Shown here: piece after piece, positions 50,787 through 59,204 of the stretch
Position numbering within the stretch: position 1 is the first letter of the stretch
Layout of the letters: every line of letters starts with the position of its first letter
Source of the DNA: Pseudomonadales bacterium
GTDB lineage: Bacteria > Pseudomonadota > Gammaproteobacteria > Pseudomonadales > Pseudohongiellaceae
Direction of reading: 5' to 3'
Length of the DNA: 64,000 bases
Assembly: GCA_024234365.1 (NCBI GenBank)
Contig: JACKOK010000003.1
Coordinates: forward strand, 321,901 to 385,900
Made by a program: the position numbers and the translations under genes
Notes under the pieces: generated by a model
Database searches by the model: none
The model's input: the letters and a program-made list of their open reading frames with translations, nothing else
Told to the model about the DNA's origin: nothing

Positions 50787-51257
50787 ATGAGCACTATTGA
50801 TATCGGTATCAAAGAGACGGACAGACTGAAAATCGCAGAGGGGCTCAAGCGCCTGCTGGCCGATTCCTACACGCTCTATCTGCAGACACACAATTTCCAC
50901 TGGAATGTGACCGGGCCGCAGTTTCGTGAACTGCATCTGATGTTTGAGGAGCAGTACACCGAACTGTCTGTGGCGGTGGACGACATCGCCGAACGCATTC
51001 GCACGCTGGATGTGCCGGCACCTGGCACCTATAAGGAATTTGTCGCACTCAGCTCCATCAAGGAAGTGGACGGTGTCCCCGAAGGCAGAAAGATGGTTGA
51101 TATCCTGACGCAGGGGCATGAGATGGTGGTGAAGACCTGCCGCGATGTGCTCAAGCTTGCACAGGATGGCGACGATGAATCCACCTCGGCACTGGTATCC
51201 GACCGCATGCGTCTGCACGAAAAAACCGCCTGGATGCTGCGCGCGCTGAACAAATAA
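50787..51257 (+). CDS. dps: Dps-family ferritin-like protein
   Basis: Forms a 12-mer shell that oxidises Fe(II) with H2O2 and protects DNA. 156 residues from ATG 50787 with AAGGAG. Inter-subunit ferroxidase residues: HNFHWNVTGPQFRELHLMFE (His, His), and EEQYTELSVAVDDIAERIRT (Glu, Asp). No Lys-rich N-terminal tail, so DNA binding is uncertain. Own promoter; followed by murJ at 73 nt. Confidence 0.94.
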   Translation: MSTIDIGIKETDRLKIAEGLKRLLADSYTLYLQTHNFHWNVTGPQFRELHLMFEEQYTELSVAVDDIAERIRTLDVPAPGTYKEFVALSSIKEVDGVPEGRKMVDILTQGHEMVVKTCRDVLKLAQDGDDESTSALVSDRMRLHEKTAWMLRALNK

Positions 51258-51330
51258 CAGCGCCAGCTTGCGTTCTTGCGCTGCCTGCCGGTGGTAGGGG
51301 GAAGGGCGCTCCCGCAATGAGCTTTGTGGT

Positions 51331-52926
51331 ATGACGGAACAATCCCAGCAACAGAGTCAGGATCAGCACAGGCCGTCCCGTTCGCGGGGCGGCCTGCTTC
51401 GTTCCAGCCTTGTCACCGGTAGCATGACCATGGTGTCCCGCGTGCTGGGGCTGGTGCGCGATGTGGTGCTGGCACGCATGTTCGGTCCGGGCGATGGCAC
51501 CGATGCCTTTTTCCTCGCCTTCAAGATTCCCAATTTCCTGCGTCGTCTCTTTGCCGAAGGCGCCTTCAACCAGGCCTTTGTGCCCGTGTTGTCGGAGTAT
51601 CGCAACAAGCGCCCGCATGAGGAGGTGAAGAAGCTGGTGGACAGTGTGGCGGGCAGTCTCAGCAGTGTGCTGTTGCTGCTGACCCTTGTCGTGCTTGCCG
51701 CCGCCCCCTTGATTTCAGTTCCCATTGCTTACGGCTTTCGCGAAGACCCGGCGAAGTTTGCCCTGTTTGTGGACATGCTGCGCATCACCTTTCCCTATCT
51801 GTTCCTCATCTCGCTGACGGCTTTCGCCAGTTCGATTCTGAACAGCTACGACCGTTTTGCGATTCCGGCCCTGACGCCATCCCTGCTCAATGTGTCGTTG
51901 ATTGCCTCGGCACTGTTTCTCAGCCCGTATATGGCGCAGGCGGAGGTGGCACTGGCCTGGGGAGTGTTGATTGCGGGGGTGTGCCAACTGGTGTTCCAGT
52001 TGCCCTATCTGGCACGTTTGCGTTTGTTGCCACTGCCGCGTCTGAACCCTGCACACGAGGGGGTGCAGCGGGTTATGAAGCTGATGATTCCGGCCTTGTT
52101 CGGGGTCTCCGTGAGCCAGATCAATCTGCTGCTGGATACCTTTATCGCCTCTTTGCTGGTATCAGGCAGTGTGTCCTGGCTGTATTTCTCCGACCGCCTC
52201 GTGGAGCTGCCGCTGGGGATTTTCGGCATTGCCATTGCCACGGTGGTACTGCCCAATCTGTCGCGCAAATATGCCGATGGCGCGGACGGTGGCTTTTCGG
52301 TCACGCTGGACTGGGCGCTGCGCATGATCATGTTGATCGCGGTGCCTGCCAGTCTGGCGCTGATTCTGCTCTCCCAGCCGCTGATCATCACGCTGTTTCA
52401 GGGGCAGAATTTTACGGCAACGGACGTCAGCAAGGTCACCAGCAGTCTGCAGGCCTATACACTGGGCTTGTTGGCCTTCATGGCTATCAAGGTGCTGGCT
52501 CCGGGGTATTACTCGCGTCAGGATACGTCCACGCCCGTGCGTATCGGCATCATCGCCATGGTGAGCAATATGGTGCTGAACCTGCTGCTGGTCTTTGTGT
52601 TTGACCTGGCTCATACCGGGCTCGCGCTGGCCACTTCGCTGGCGGCGATGCTGAATGCGGGCCTGTTGATGCGCGGGTTGATGAAGAAGGGCGTGTTTCG
52701 TTTTCAAGCGGGTTGGGCGGTGTTCTTCCTGCGCATGCTGGTGGGGAATCTGCTCATGTGCTTGTTCCTGTGGTGGCTGGTGGGGGATTGGCGGGAGTGG
52801 CTGGAGTGGACGACCTGGCAGCGCATTCAGCAGATGGCTGTGCTGACAGTCGGCGGCTTTCTGCTTTATTGTGTCAGCCTGTTTGCTACCGGCATGCGCT
52901 TGCGGGATATTCGGGGGCATGTCTGA
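51331..52926 (+). CDS. murJ: Lipid II flippase MurJ
   Basis: Inner-membrane flippase that moves lipid II to the periplasm. 531 residues with about 14 TMs. SSLVTGSMTMVSRVLGLVRD, FGPGDGTDAFFLAFKIPNFL with the central Arg, RLFAEGAFNQAFVPVLSEYR are MurJ hallmarks. The N-terminal ~25 residues are Gln/Ser-rich (TEQSQQQSQDQH). In most gammaproteobacteria murJ lies between rpsT and ribF; neither is adjacent here. Followed by 440 nt of repeats. Confidence 0.95.
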   Translation: MTEQSQQQSQDQHRPSRSRGGLLRSSLVTGSMTMVSRVLGLVRDVVLARMFGPGDGTDAFFLAFKIPNFLRRLFAEGAFNQAFVPVLSEYRNKRPHEEVKKLVDSVAGSLSSVLLLLTLVVLAAAPLISVPIAYGFREDPAKFALFVDMLRITFPYLFLISLTAFASSILNSYDRFAIPALTPSLLNVSLIASALFLSPYMAQAEVALAWGVLIAGVCQLVFQLPYLARLRLLPLPRLNPAHEGVQRVMKLMIPALFGVSVSQINLLLDTFIASLLVSGSVSWLYFSDRLVELPLGIFGIAIATVVLPNLSRKYADGADGGFSVTLDWALRMIMLIAVPASLALILLSQPLIITLFQGQNFTATDVSKVTSSLQAYTLGLLAFMAIKVLAPGYYSRQDTSTPVRIGIIAMVSNMVLNLLLVFVFDLAHTGLALATSLAAMLNAGLLMRGLMKKGVFRFQAGWAVFFLRMLVGNLLMCLFLWWLVGDWREWLEWTTWQRIQQMAVLTVGGFLLYCVSLFATGMRLRDIRGHV

Positions 52927-52958
52927 TCGTTTTCTGTTGTTCTGTACTTCGTAGTGCA

Positions 52959-53075
52959 CCCCGGGTGGGAGGCATGGCAGTCAGGACACGCCAAAAGACG
53001 CACGTCCATGTGCAGGCTCGGCTCACGCCATCCCTGGCGTGAGACGGTCCTGCCTGCCATGCCTCCCACCCGGGG
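52959..53075. repeat. 117-bp element with 22-bp perfect inverted ends and inner hairpin
   Basis: Outer arms 52959-52980 (CCCCGGGTGGGAGGCATGGC, then AG) and 53054-53075 are perfect 22-nt complements. Inside is a second hairpin CTCACGCCA (53022-53030) / TGGCGTGAG (53035-53043) with loop TCCC. 32 nt past the murJ stop. Not similar to copies A-C or to the REPs. No T-run, so not a simple terminator. No gene inside. Confidence 0.75.
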
Positions 53076-53106
53076 CTGACATCGTGCGAACGAACGGCTG
53101 CATTCT

Positions 53107-53260
53107 GGTAGGAGCCAGCCTGCTGGCGATTGAGAGACTCTAAAGAATGCGATCGCCGGCAGGCCGGCTCCAGAGTATCGACAAAATCGTGGGAGCGGGC
53201 TTGCCCGCGAATAGTTTCAATGTGGTACAAGTCAGTTCGCGGGCGAGCCCGCTCCCACAC
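53107..53260. repeat. Two REP types side by side before the DAHP synthase gene
   Basis: 53107-53173: GGTAGGAGCCAGCCTGCTGG ... CGGCAGGCCGGCTCC, a variant of the 46366/57927 type. 53189-53260: GTGGGAGCGGGCTTGCCCGC and the complement GCGGGCGAGCCCGCTCCCAC, the classical Pseudomonas-type REP. Together with 52959-53075 they fill the whole 440-bp gap between murJ and the DAHP synthase gene. Confidence 0.82.
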
Positions 53261-53368
53261 AGGCTGCCCCCCACTTCGCTGCGCAGTTCGCCATGCAGAG
53301 TGAAGGCAGCTTTAAAAGTTTGAGAGAAGAGCAATATACAGTTAAGAGAGAGACTGGAAGAGACTGCT

Positions 53369-54439
53369 ATGAACCAGAAAGAGAACGACAATCTGCACAT
53401 CGTGCAGCAGGAAGAACTGCCCACGCCCCGTGAGCTGAAGGAAGCCATGCCCGTCACTGGCGCTGCGCTGGAGACCGTGCTCGCCGGCCACAAGGGCGTG
53501 AAAAATATTCTTGACCACAAGGATCAGCGCCTCATTGTCGTCGTAGGTCCGTGTTCCATCCATAACGTGGAAGAGGCCATGGCTTATGCCCGCCTGCTCA
53601 AACCTCTCGCGGATGAACTCAAAGATACCCTGATGATCGTCATGCGCGTGTATTTCGAAAAGCCCCGCACCACCGTTGGCTGGGAAGGGCTTATCTACGA
53701 CCCCAATCTCGACGGCACGCATCGTATCGAACACGGCCTGCGCATCGGCCGTCAGCTGATGCTCGACATCAATGCACTCGGCCTGCCCATCGCCGTGGAA
53801 GCACTCGACCTTATTTCCCCGCAGTATCTGCAGGACCTGGTCTCATGGACCGCAATCGGAGCGCGCACTACCGAGTCTCCCACACACCGCAAATTGTCCA
53901 GTGGCATTTCCTCGGCTGTGGGTTTCAAAAACAATGTCGATGGCAGCCTCACTGTGGCGGTGAATGCCATCCGTTCCGCATCCTCCGCCAACTCCTTCAT
54001 CAGCATCACCGAGGATGGCAAAGTGGCGGCCTTCCGCACCGCCGGCAACCCTCACTGCCACGTTATCCTGCGCGGTGGCAAGGAACCGAATTACGATGCT
54101 GCCAGCGTGGCGCAGTGTGAGGACGATCTGCGCAAGGCCAATCTGCCGCTGAACCTGATGATCGATTGCAGCCATGGCAATTCGCAGAAACAGCACCAAC
54201 GACAACTGGACGTGCTGAAAGACGTGACGCAGCAGATCGTCAACGGCAACAAGTCCATTATCGGTGTGATGCTGGAGAGCAATCTGTGTGAGGGGAATCA
54301 GCCGATTCCCGATGACCCGGAGGAAATCCGCTACGGGGTTTCGGTGACGGATGCCTGCGTCAACTGGGAACACACCGAGGCGGCCCTGCGGGAAATGGCC
54401 GCGCAGTTAAAACCGGTGCTGCCCACACGGCAGGCGTAA
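53369..54439 (+). CDS. Type I DAHP synthase (3-deoxy-7-phosphoheptulonate synthase)
   Basis: First step of the shikimate pathway: PEP + erythrose-4-P. 356 residues, like AroF/AroG/AroH. VVGPCSIHNVEEAMAYARLL, MRVYFEKPRTTVGWEGLIYD, WTAIGARTTESPTHRKLSSG, HVILRGGKEPNYDA (metal-binding His), LMIDCSHGNSQK. Which amino acid feeds back on it cannot be told from sequence. ATG 53369 with GGAAGAG upstream. Terminated 8 nt past the stop. Convergent with the aromatic aminotransferase gene. Confidence 0.95.
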   Translation: MNQKENDNLHIVQQEELPTPRELKEAMPVTGAALETVLAGHKGVKNILDHKDQRLIVVVGPCSIHNVEEAMAYARLLKPLADELKDTLMIVMRVYFEKPRTTVGWEGLIYDPNLDGTHRIEHGLRIGRQLMLDINALGLPIAVEALDLISPQYLQDLVSWTAIGARTTESPTHRKLSSGISSAVGFKNNVDGSLTVAVNAIRSASSANSFISITEDGKVAAFRTAGNPHCHVILRGGKEPNYDAASVAQCEDDLRKANLPLNLMIDCSHGNSQKQHQRQLDVLKDVTQQIVNGNKSIIGVMLESNLCEGNQPIPDDPEEIRYGVSVTDACVNWEHTEAALREMAAQLKPVLPTRQA

Positions 54440-54446
54440 ACAAAAA

Positions 54447-54470
54447 CGGCAGCCTTCTGGCTGCCGTTTT
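54447..54470. terminator. Bidirectional terminator, DAHP synthase / aminotransferase
   Basis: CGGCAGCC (54447-54454), loop TTCT, GGCTGCCG (54459-54466), then TTTT; an A-run precedes. Serves both convergent genes. Confidence 0.85.
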
Positions 54471-54489
54471 GTTATAGCCTGGGAGCGTA

Positions 54490-55683
54490 TCAGGCAATGA
54501 CTTTTTTGATGCTGTTGACCAGGTAGTCAATATTGTCGTGGTTGATGCCGGCCACGTTGATGCGGCTGGAATCCACCAGATAAATACTGTAGTCCTTCAC
54601 CAGCGTCTGCACTTGCGCCACGCTGATGCCGAGGAAGGAGAACATGCCTTTCTCGTGCTGAATAAAGCTGAAGTCGCGCTCCACGCCTGCGGCATGCAGG
54701 CGTTCCACCAGCAGAGTGCGCAGCCCGTTGATGCGTTCACGCATCTGCGTCAGCTCCTGCTCCCAATCGGCATGCAGAGCGCTGTCCTGCAGAATCATTT
54801 CCACCACGGTAGCACCGTGATCCGGCGGCATGGAGTAGATGCCGCGGGCAGTGGAGGCGATCAGGCTTGCGGCGGCCTTCATGGAGGCTGCGGTTTCGCA
54901 GAGCACGGTCAGTGCACCTACCCGTTCGCGGTAGAGGCCGAAGTTCTTGGAGCAGGAGCTCACGATCACCAGCTCAGGCAGGGCTTCGCCCAGCAGGCGG
55001 ACGCCGTAGCAATCCTCCTCCACGCCATCTCCCAGGCCCTGATAGGCGAGGTCGATGAAGGGCGTGAAGCCGTTCTTCAGCGCGAGATCGCGCACGGCTA
55101 CCCACTGCTCGTGGTTCAGATCTGCACCGCAGGGGTTGTGGCAACAGCCGTGCAGCAGCACCAGATCACCTGCCTGAGCCTTTTGCAGCGTCGCCATCAT
55201 GTCGTCAAAACGAATGCTGTGAGTGCCGTAGTCGTAATAGGGGTATTTCTCGATCTGCAGGCCCGCATCCCCCAGCAGAGGAATGTGATTGGCCCAGGTC
55301 GGATCGCTCACGAAGATGCGCGCGCCAGGCTTGCTCTTGTTGATGAACTCCGCCGCCAGCCGCAGGCCACCGCAGCCACCGGGTGTCTGGAAGGTGCAGC
55401 GGCGTTCCCGGGTGCTTGCCGCCAGCGTCTTGCCCAGCACCAGTTGCGCCACTTCCTCGTTGAACAGGGCAGCACCGGCCGGCCCCACATAGGTCTTGGT
55501 CTTCTGGCTGGCGAGCAGACGGGTCTCGGCCTCTTTCACGGCACGCATGACGGGGGTGTCACCCGCCTCGTCCTTGTAGACGCCAACGCCGAGATCGATC
55601 TTGTGGGGGTTGCTGTCAGCGCGGTACGCACTCATGAGTCCCAGAATGGGGTCTGCGGCGAGGGGGCTGAGATGCTGGAACAT
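54490..55683 (-). CDS. Aromatic/aspartate aminotransferase, class I
   Basis: PLP enzyme of the AspC/TyrB group: exchanges amino groups of aspartate, phenylalanine or tyrosine with 2-oxoglutarate. 397 residues from ATG 55683 (CGGAG upstream). LGVGVYKDEAGDTPVMRAVK, YVGPAGAALFNEEVAQLVLG, CHNPCGADLNHEQW (Asn and contact loop), FIDLAYQGLGDGVEED, PLP Lys in VSSCSKNFGLYRERVGAL, and C-terminal SRINVAGINHDNIDYLV with substrate Arg. Near the DAHP synthase gene; TyrB function in aromatic synthesis is likely but aspartate transamination is not excluded. Confidence 0.92.
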   Translation of the reverse strand: MFQHLSPLAADPILGLMSAYRADSNPHKIDLGVGVYKDEAGDTPVMRAVKEAETRLLASQKTKTYVGPAGAALFNEEVAQLVLGKTLAASTRERRCTFQTPGGCGGLRLAAEFINKSKPGARIFVSDPTWANHIPLLGDAGLQIEKYPYYDYGTHSIRFDDMMATLQKAQAGDLVLLHGCCHNPCGADLNHEQWVAVRDLALKNGFTPFIDLAYQGLGDGVEEDCYGVRLLGEALPELVIVSSCSKNFGLYRERVGALTVLCETAASMKAAASLIASTARGIYSMPPDHGATVVEMILQDSALHADWEQELTQMRERINGLRTLLVERLHAAGVERDFSFIQHEKGMFSFLGISVAQVQTLVKDYSIYLVDSSRINVAGINHDNIDYLVNSIKKVIA

Positions 55684-55712
55684 GGGTTTACTCCGTCGTA
55701 TAAGCGTCGAGT

Positions 55713-56594
55713 TTATTTTTGCAGTTGCATGGACTGGGCTTTCAGCGTGTTCATCAGCAGGGCCGCCCGGGTCATGGGGCCGACTCCACCGGGAACGGGC
55801 GTGATAAAGGAGCACTTGCCTTTTACCGCGTCGAAATCCACATCGCCCACCAGGCGGAAACCGGAGGGACGGGTGCTGTCTTCCACGCGGGTGATGCCCA
55901 CGTCCACGACCACGGCGCCGTCCTTGACCATGGACTCATTAATGAAGTTCGGTTTGCCAATGGCCACGATCAGGATGTCTGCGCTGCGGCAGATGGCGGC
56001 CATGTCCGGCGTGCGGCTGTGCACCAGCGTGACGGTGGCATTGCCGGGATTGCTGTTGCGCGACATCAGAATGGACATCGGAGTGCCGACAATGCTGCTG
56101 CGGCCAACGACCACGCAGTGCTTGCCGGCAGTCTCGATCTTGTAGCGGGCCAGCAGCTCCATGATGCCGTGAGGGGTGGCAGAGATGAAGGTGGGCATGC
56201 CCAGCGTCATGCGGCCAACGCTGGCAGGCGAAAAACCGTCCACGTCCTTCATCGGATCGATGGCCAGTGTCACGCGTGTCTCGTCGATATGCTTGGGCAG
56301 TGGCACCTGTACGATGAAACCGTCAATGTCCTTGTCCTTGTTCAGCGCATCGATGCGGCTCAGCAGCTCGGCTTCGCTGACATCGGCATCCAGACGGATC
56401 AGGGTGGATTCAAAGCCCACCTGACGGCAGTCGAGCACCTTGTTGTTGACATAGGTCTCGCTGGCGCCGTCATTGCCAACCAGGATGGCGGCGAGATGGG
56501 GTACCTTGCCACCACTGGCCTTGATGATGTTGACCTGTTCCGCGATCTCGGCCTTGATCTGTTCCGAGGTCAGTTTTCCGTCGAGTAATTGCAT
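55713..56594 (-). CDS. folD: Bifunctional methylene-THF dehydrogenase / methenyl-THF cyclohydrolase
   Basis: Interconverts 5,10-methylene- and 10-formyl-THF. 293 residues, norm about 285. Folate region GNDGASETYVNNKVLDCRQV with the catalytic Lys (VNNKV), then GFIVQVPLPKHID, PMKDVDGFSPASVGRMTLG, the NADP loop CVVVGRSSIVGTPMSILMSR, and FITPVPGGVGPMTRAALLMN at the C-terminus. ATG 56594. Same strand, 29 nt upstream of the aminotransferase. Feeds PurU-type chemistry in the same window. Confidence 0.95.
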   Translation of the reverse strand: MQLLDGKLTSEQIKAEIAEQVNIIKASGGKVPHLAAILVGNDGASETYVNNKVLDCRQVGFESTLIRLDADVSEAELLSRIDALNKDKDIDGFIVQVPLPKHIDETRVTLAIDPMKDVDGFSPASVGRMTLGMPTFISATPHGIMELLARYKIETAGKHCVVVGRSSIVGTPMSILMSRNSNPGNATVTLVHSRTPDMAAICRSADILIVAIGKPNFINESMVKDGAVVVDVGITRVEDSTRPSGFRLVGDVDFDAVKGKCSFITPVPGGVGPMTRAALLMNTLKAQSMQLQK

Positions 56595-56627
56595 GGGCTG
56601 TTTCCTGCATCAGTAAAAGAATCGGGT

Positions 56628-57047
56628 TTACCACTTGCCGGTGTTGGGCATGCTCTGCCAGGGCTCCTGCGGCGACAGGGGAGCCCCTTCCTGCAGCAGT
56701 TCAATGGAGATATTGTCCGGCGAGCGGATAAAGGCCATGCGCCCATCGCGCGGCGGGCGGTTGATGGTCACGCCCTTGCTCTGCAACTCGGCGCAGGTGG
56801 CATAAATGTCTTTGACACAATAGGCCAGGTGGCCAAAATTGCGCCCCTCGCCGTATTCTTCCGGGTCCCAGTTCCAGGTCAGCTCGACCTGGGCGTCTTC
56901 ATCACCGGGGGCCGCCAGGAAGACCAGGGTAAAGCGGCCCTGTTCGCTTTCGCGGCGCTGCAGCTCCTGCAGGCCCAGTTTGTTGCAGTAGAAATCGAGA
57001 GACGCGTCGAGATCGCTGACACGCACCATGGTGTGCAGATATTTCAT
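56628..57047 (-). CDS. gloA: Lactoylglutathione lyase (glyoxalase I)
   Basis: Converts the methylglyoxal-glutathione hemithioacetal to S-lactoylglutathione. 139 residues, VOC fold. Metal ligands by position: His5 (YLHTMVRVSD), Glu in VELTWNWDPEEY, His in FGHLAYCVKD, Glu in ISIELLQEG. Short C-terminal extension. ATG 57047. 33 nt before folD, likely one operon. A Ni-type enzyme, given the short length. Confidence 0.94.
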   Translation of the reverse strand: MKYLHTMVRVSDLDASLDFYCNKLGLQELQRRESEQGRFTLVFLAAPGDEDAQVELTWNWDPEEYGEGRNFGHLAYCVKDIYATCAELQSKGVTINRPPRDGRMAFIRSPDNISIELLQEGAPLSPQEPWQSMPNTGKW

Positions 57048-57070
57048 CTGTGGCTCCTTTATCCTGCGTT

Positions 57071-57481
57071 TCAGGGCTTGCGGATCAGTGTGATGGGGAT
57101 GAACTCTCCGGCCTGGCTCCAGTCTCCGTCGATGCGCACGGGTTTGCCATCGGTGCCCAGGTCGCTGTGTATGGTGCCATAGTATTCGCCGCGGATGCGG
57201 GGGAGGGTGAAACGCACATCGCGGCCTGTCCGGGTGACGCTCTCGATGGCAATGGCCATCATGCCGGCAGCCGGGTCGTCAAAGGTTCCGCTGAGCACGC
57301 CATCGGTCACAACCAGGGTAAACGTGACCTCGCGGTCGCCATCGATGTTGATGTTGTAGCTGCCCTTCCATTCACCCACCAGATCCAGGGGCTGGGCAAA
57401 GCTTGCAGATGCCACGACCAGGCCGAGTGTCAGCAGGACGAGGCGCAGGAGTGTTGTTTGGTATAACGGATTGAATTTCAT
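57071..57481 (-). CDS. Exported small beta-rich protein of unknown function
   Basis: 136 residues. Signal peptide about residues 10-30 (TLLRLVLLTLGLVVASASFA), cleaved near FAQ. The mature ~105 residues, WKGSYNINIDGDREVTFTLV and YYGTIHSDLGTDGKPVRIDG, form alternating strands in a lipocalin/YceI-like pattern; no family certain. ATG 57481. 23 nt upstream of gloA on the same strand, so likely cotranscribed. Confidence 0.75.
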   Translation of the reverse strand: MKFNPLYQTTLLRLVLLTLGLVVASASFAQPLDLVGEWKGSYNINIDGDREVTFTLVVTDGVLSGTFDDPAAGMMAIAIESVTRTGRDVRFTLPRIRGEYYGTIHSDLGTDGKPVRIDGDWSQAGEFIPITLIRKP

Positions 57482-57597
57482 CGTTTTCTATCCTTTCGTG
57501 GCGGGCCTGTGGTGCGCAGCCACTCGGTGATGTGCAGTTGCGGCGTATTATAGGGGATGGCCCGGGTGGGGCACAGGAAAAATTCAGGAGGAAGGGC

Positions 57598-57963
57598 ATG
57601 GAAAAATCCAATCTCTTGCAGGGATTGCCGGACGCAGGGCAGGCGGAGCAGTTCGAGCCGCTGCTGAACGCTCAGGGGGTGTTGATTGAACGCATCACCT
57701 CGCGGGGGCAGTGCAGCGCAGCTCAGGATTGGTATCAGTCACCCAGGGCGGAATGGGTGATGCTGGTATGCGGGCGTGCCCGTCTGATGTGGGAGGACGG
57801 TTCACTGCTGGAGATGGCGGCAGGCGACCACGTCACCATTCCCGCCAATGCCCGTCACCGCGTGGACTGGACCGACCCCGACCAGGACTCCGTCTGGCTG
57901 GCGGTTCATCTTCCACAGAGAGGTGTTGTAGGAGCCAGCCCTGCTGGCGATGGGGCTGCGTAA
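57598..57963 (+). CDS. Cupin-domain protein whose tail is encoded by a REP
   Basis: 121 residues from ATG 57598 with AGGAGGAAGGGC upstream. One cupin domain: EWVMLVCGRARLMWEDGSLL (motif 1), MAAGDHVTIPANARHRVDWT (motif 2, with possible metal His), DSVWLAVHLP. From about residue 107 the sequence QRGVVGASPAGDGAA is read through the REP at 57927, and the stop TAA is inside the REP. So the last ~12 residues are probably acquired. Function unknown, perhaps phosphoribosylaminomutase-like or regulatory. No partner gene. Confidence 0.75.
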   Translation: MEKSNLLQGLPDAGQAEQFEPLLNAQGVLIERITSRGQCSAAQDWYQSPRAEWVMLVCGRARLMWEDGSLLEMAAGDHVTIPANARHRVDWTDPDQDSVWLAVHLPQRGVVGASPAGDGAA

Positions 57964-58099
57964 AGACGCTGAATGTTTCGCCTGCAGGGCAGGCTCCTAC
58001 GGGTTGGCCCTCACAGAGAGGTGTTGTAGGAGCCAGCCCTGCTGGCGATGGATCTGCGTAAAGACTCTGAATGCTTCGCCTGCAGGGCAGGCTCCTACA
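57927..58099. repeat. Tandem pair of REP palindromes
   Basis: Two units (57927-58000, 58025-58099), with period about 98 bp. The 12-bp leading sequence cacagagaggtg also repeats (57914, 58012), so this is a tandem duplication of REP plus flank. Ends TGTAGGAGCCAGCCCTGCTG and AGGGCAGGCTCCTAC. Same family as 46366-46535. Overlaps the cupin stop. Confidence 0.85.
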
Positions 58100-58127
58100 G
58101 GAGCGAGACAAGGGCCAGGGATCCTCC

Positions 58128-58164
58128 AAAAAAAAACGGCCCCGGAGGAATCCCTCAGGGGCCG
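58128..58164 (-). terminator. Terminator of the exported protein at 58188
   Basis: On the minus strand CGGCCCC (complement of 58158-58164) pairs with GGGGCCG (complement of 58137-58143) and is followed by at least eight T (A-run 58128-58135). A second smaller hairpin lies inside (gagg/cctc). Confidence 0.82.
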
Positions 58165-58187
58165 AGCTTCACTTGGGGAGCAGTGAT

Positions 58188-59204
58188 CTAGAGTTTAGTG
58201 TACACATACTTCAGGTCGTAGGTGCTGGTGACGGTCACGCCGCTGGCTACGGTGGAGCCGGAGAACTGGATGACAAAGGAGAACTCGGCACCGGTGTTGT
58301 TCACTTCAGAGACATTGATCGTGCCGGTGAAGTTGACATCGCTCAGCGCCTTCTTGACGGCTTCGCGGATATCGTCGATATCAGTGGACTTGGGAGCATC
58401 AATCTTGTCGATGACCACGGCAGGGAATGCCGTGGAAATGCCAAAGGTGCCCACTGTCCCGGTGACGGTCAGTTTGTAATCGCCTTCCGGAATCGCAGGG
58501 ACATCCACGGTGGTGCCGCTTAATTCGGACAGGATGGCCTCCAAAGACCCCTGCTTCGAGGGGGTGTCACCGAATTGACCGCCCATGACATAGACATCGC
58601 CGCCCGAGATAGCCAGATACATGCCGGTGCTGGGGTAATGGCGGTAGATATACCCATCAAGCGTCTGGTTCACCGCATTGGCACTGGCCGGGAAATACTG
58701 CGCGAAATGCTGCTGTGCCTGGGCAAACAGCTCGTCAATCTGGGCCTGGGTCGGTGTGCTGGAGCCACCGCCTGTGCCACAGCCGGCAGTGGACGTGCTC
58801 ACCTTGCTGCCCTGCAGTTGCCCCCACCAGGTGCCGGACGTGGAACCCACGTTGATTTCATTGTAGCCGTTGACCAGGCTGGACAGCGCCAGCTCAATGC
58901 CGCCTGTGGTTTCCTTCCAGATGGCTTCGTGTTGATTGCCGTTGCGAAGAATGGGATTGGTCAGCGTATAGCCCCCCACGCACATGGTGTTGCCCGGCGC
59001 AATCACCAGCGTCACCGCCGTGCCATTGCTGAGCGGAGAACCTGCCTGGGCAAAGGCGTAAGTCAGCTCGTAGGTTCCCTCAAAGGAACTGGGGACGGTG
59101 GCCGGAGTTTCCTGTGCCAGGGCAGCGCTGCTGGCCACAGCGGTGGTCAACAGGGCAACACAGGTGCGGACGAGGGAGTGACGATTGGTCTTGGCGGCGT
59201 TCAT
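58188..59204 (-). CDS. Exported protein of unknown function
   Basis: 338 residues. Signal peptide MNAAKTNRHSLVRTCVALLT to about ALAQ. An N-terminal beta region (FEGTYELTYAFAQAGSPLSN), a Ser/Gly linker (GCGTGGGSSTPTQ), then a segment QYFPASANAVNQTLDGYIYR and HYPSTGMYLAISGGDVYVMG, a motif that recurs in exported proteins of marine gammaproteobacteria. The C-terminal ~120 residues (VPAIPEGDYKLTVTGTVGTF) are beta-rich, ending SGVTVTSTYDLKYVY. Two Cys pairs may form disulfides (CVGGY, CGTGG). No catalytic motif. Function unknown. Own terminator; ATG 59204. Confidence 0.75.
   Translation of the reverse strand: MNAAKTNRHSLVRTCVALLTTAVASSAALAQETPATVPSSFEGTYELTYAFAQAGSPLSNGTAVTLVIAPGNTMCVGGYTLTNPILRNGNQHEAIWKETTGGIELALSSLVNGYNEINVGSTSGTWWGQLQGSKVSTSTAGCGTGGGSSTPTQAQIDELFAQAQQHFAQYFPASANAVNQTLDGYIYRHYPSTGMYLAISGGDVYVMGGQFGDTPSKQGSLEAILSELSGTTVDVPAIPEGDYKLTVTGTVGTFGISTAFPAVVIDKIDAPKSTDIDDIREAVKKALSDVNFTGTINVSEVNNTGAEFSFVIQFSGSTVASGVTVTSTYDLKYVYTKL

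Noticed and set aside
54538..56145. 535-codon open frame on the plus strand
   Set aside because: Antisense to the aromatic aminotransferase and folD.
57914..58110. Tandem repeats as a CRISPR array
   Set aside because: Only two units, each itself an inverted repeat, no spacers of constant size and no cas genes; these are REPs.
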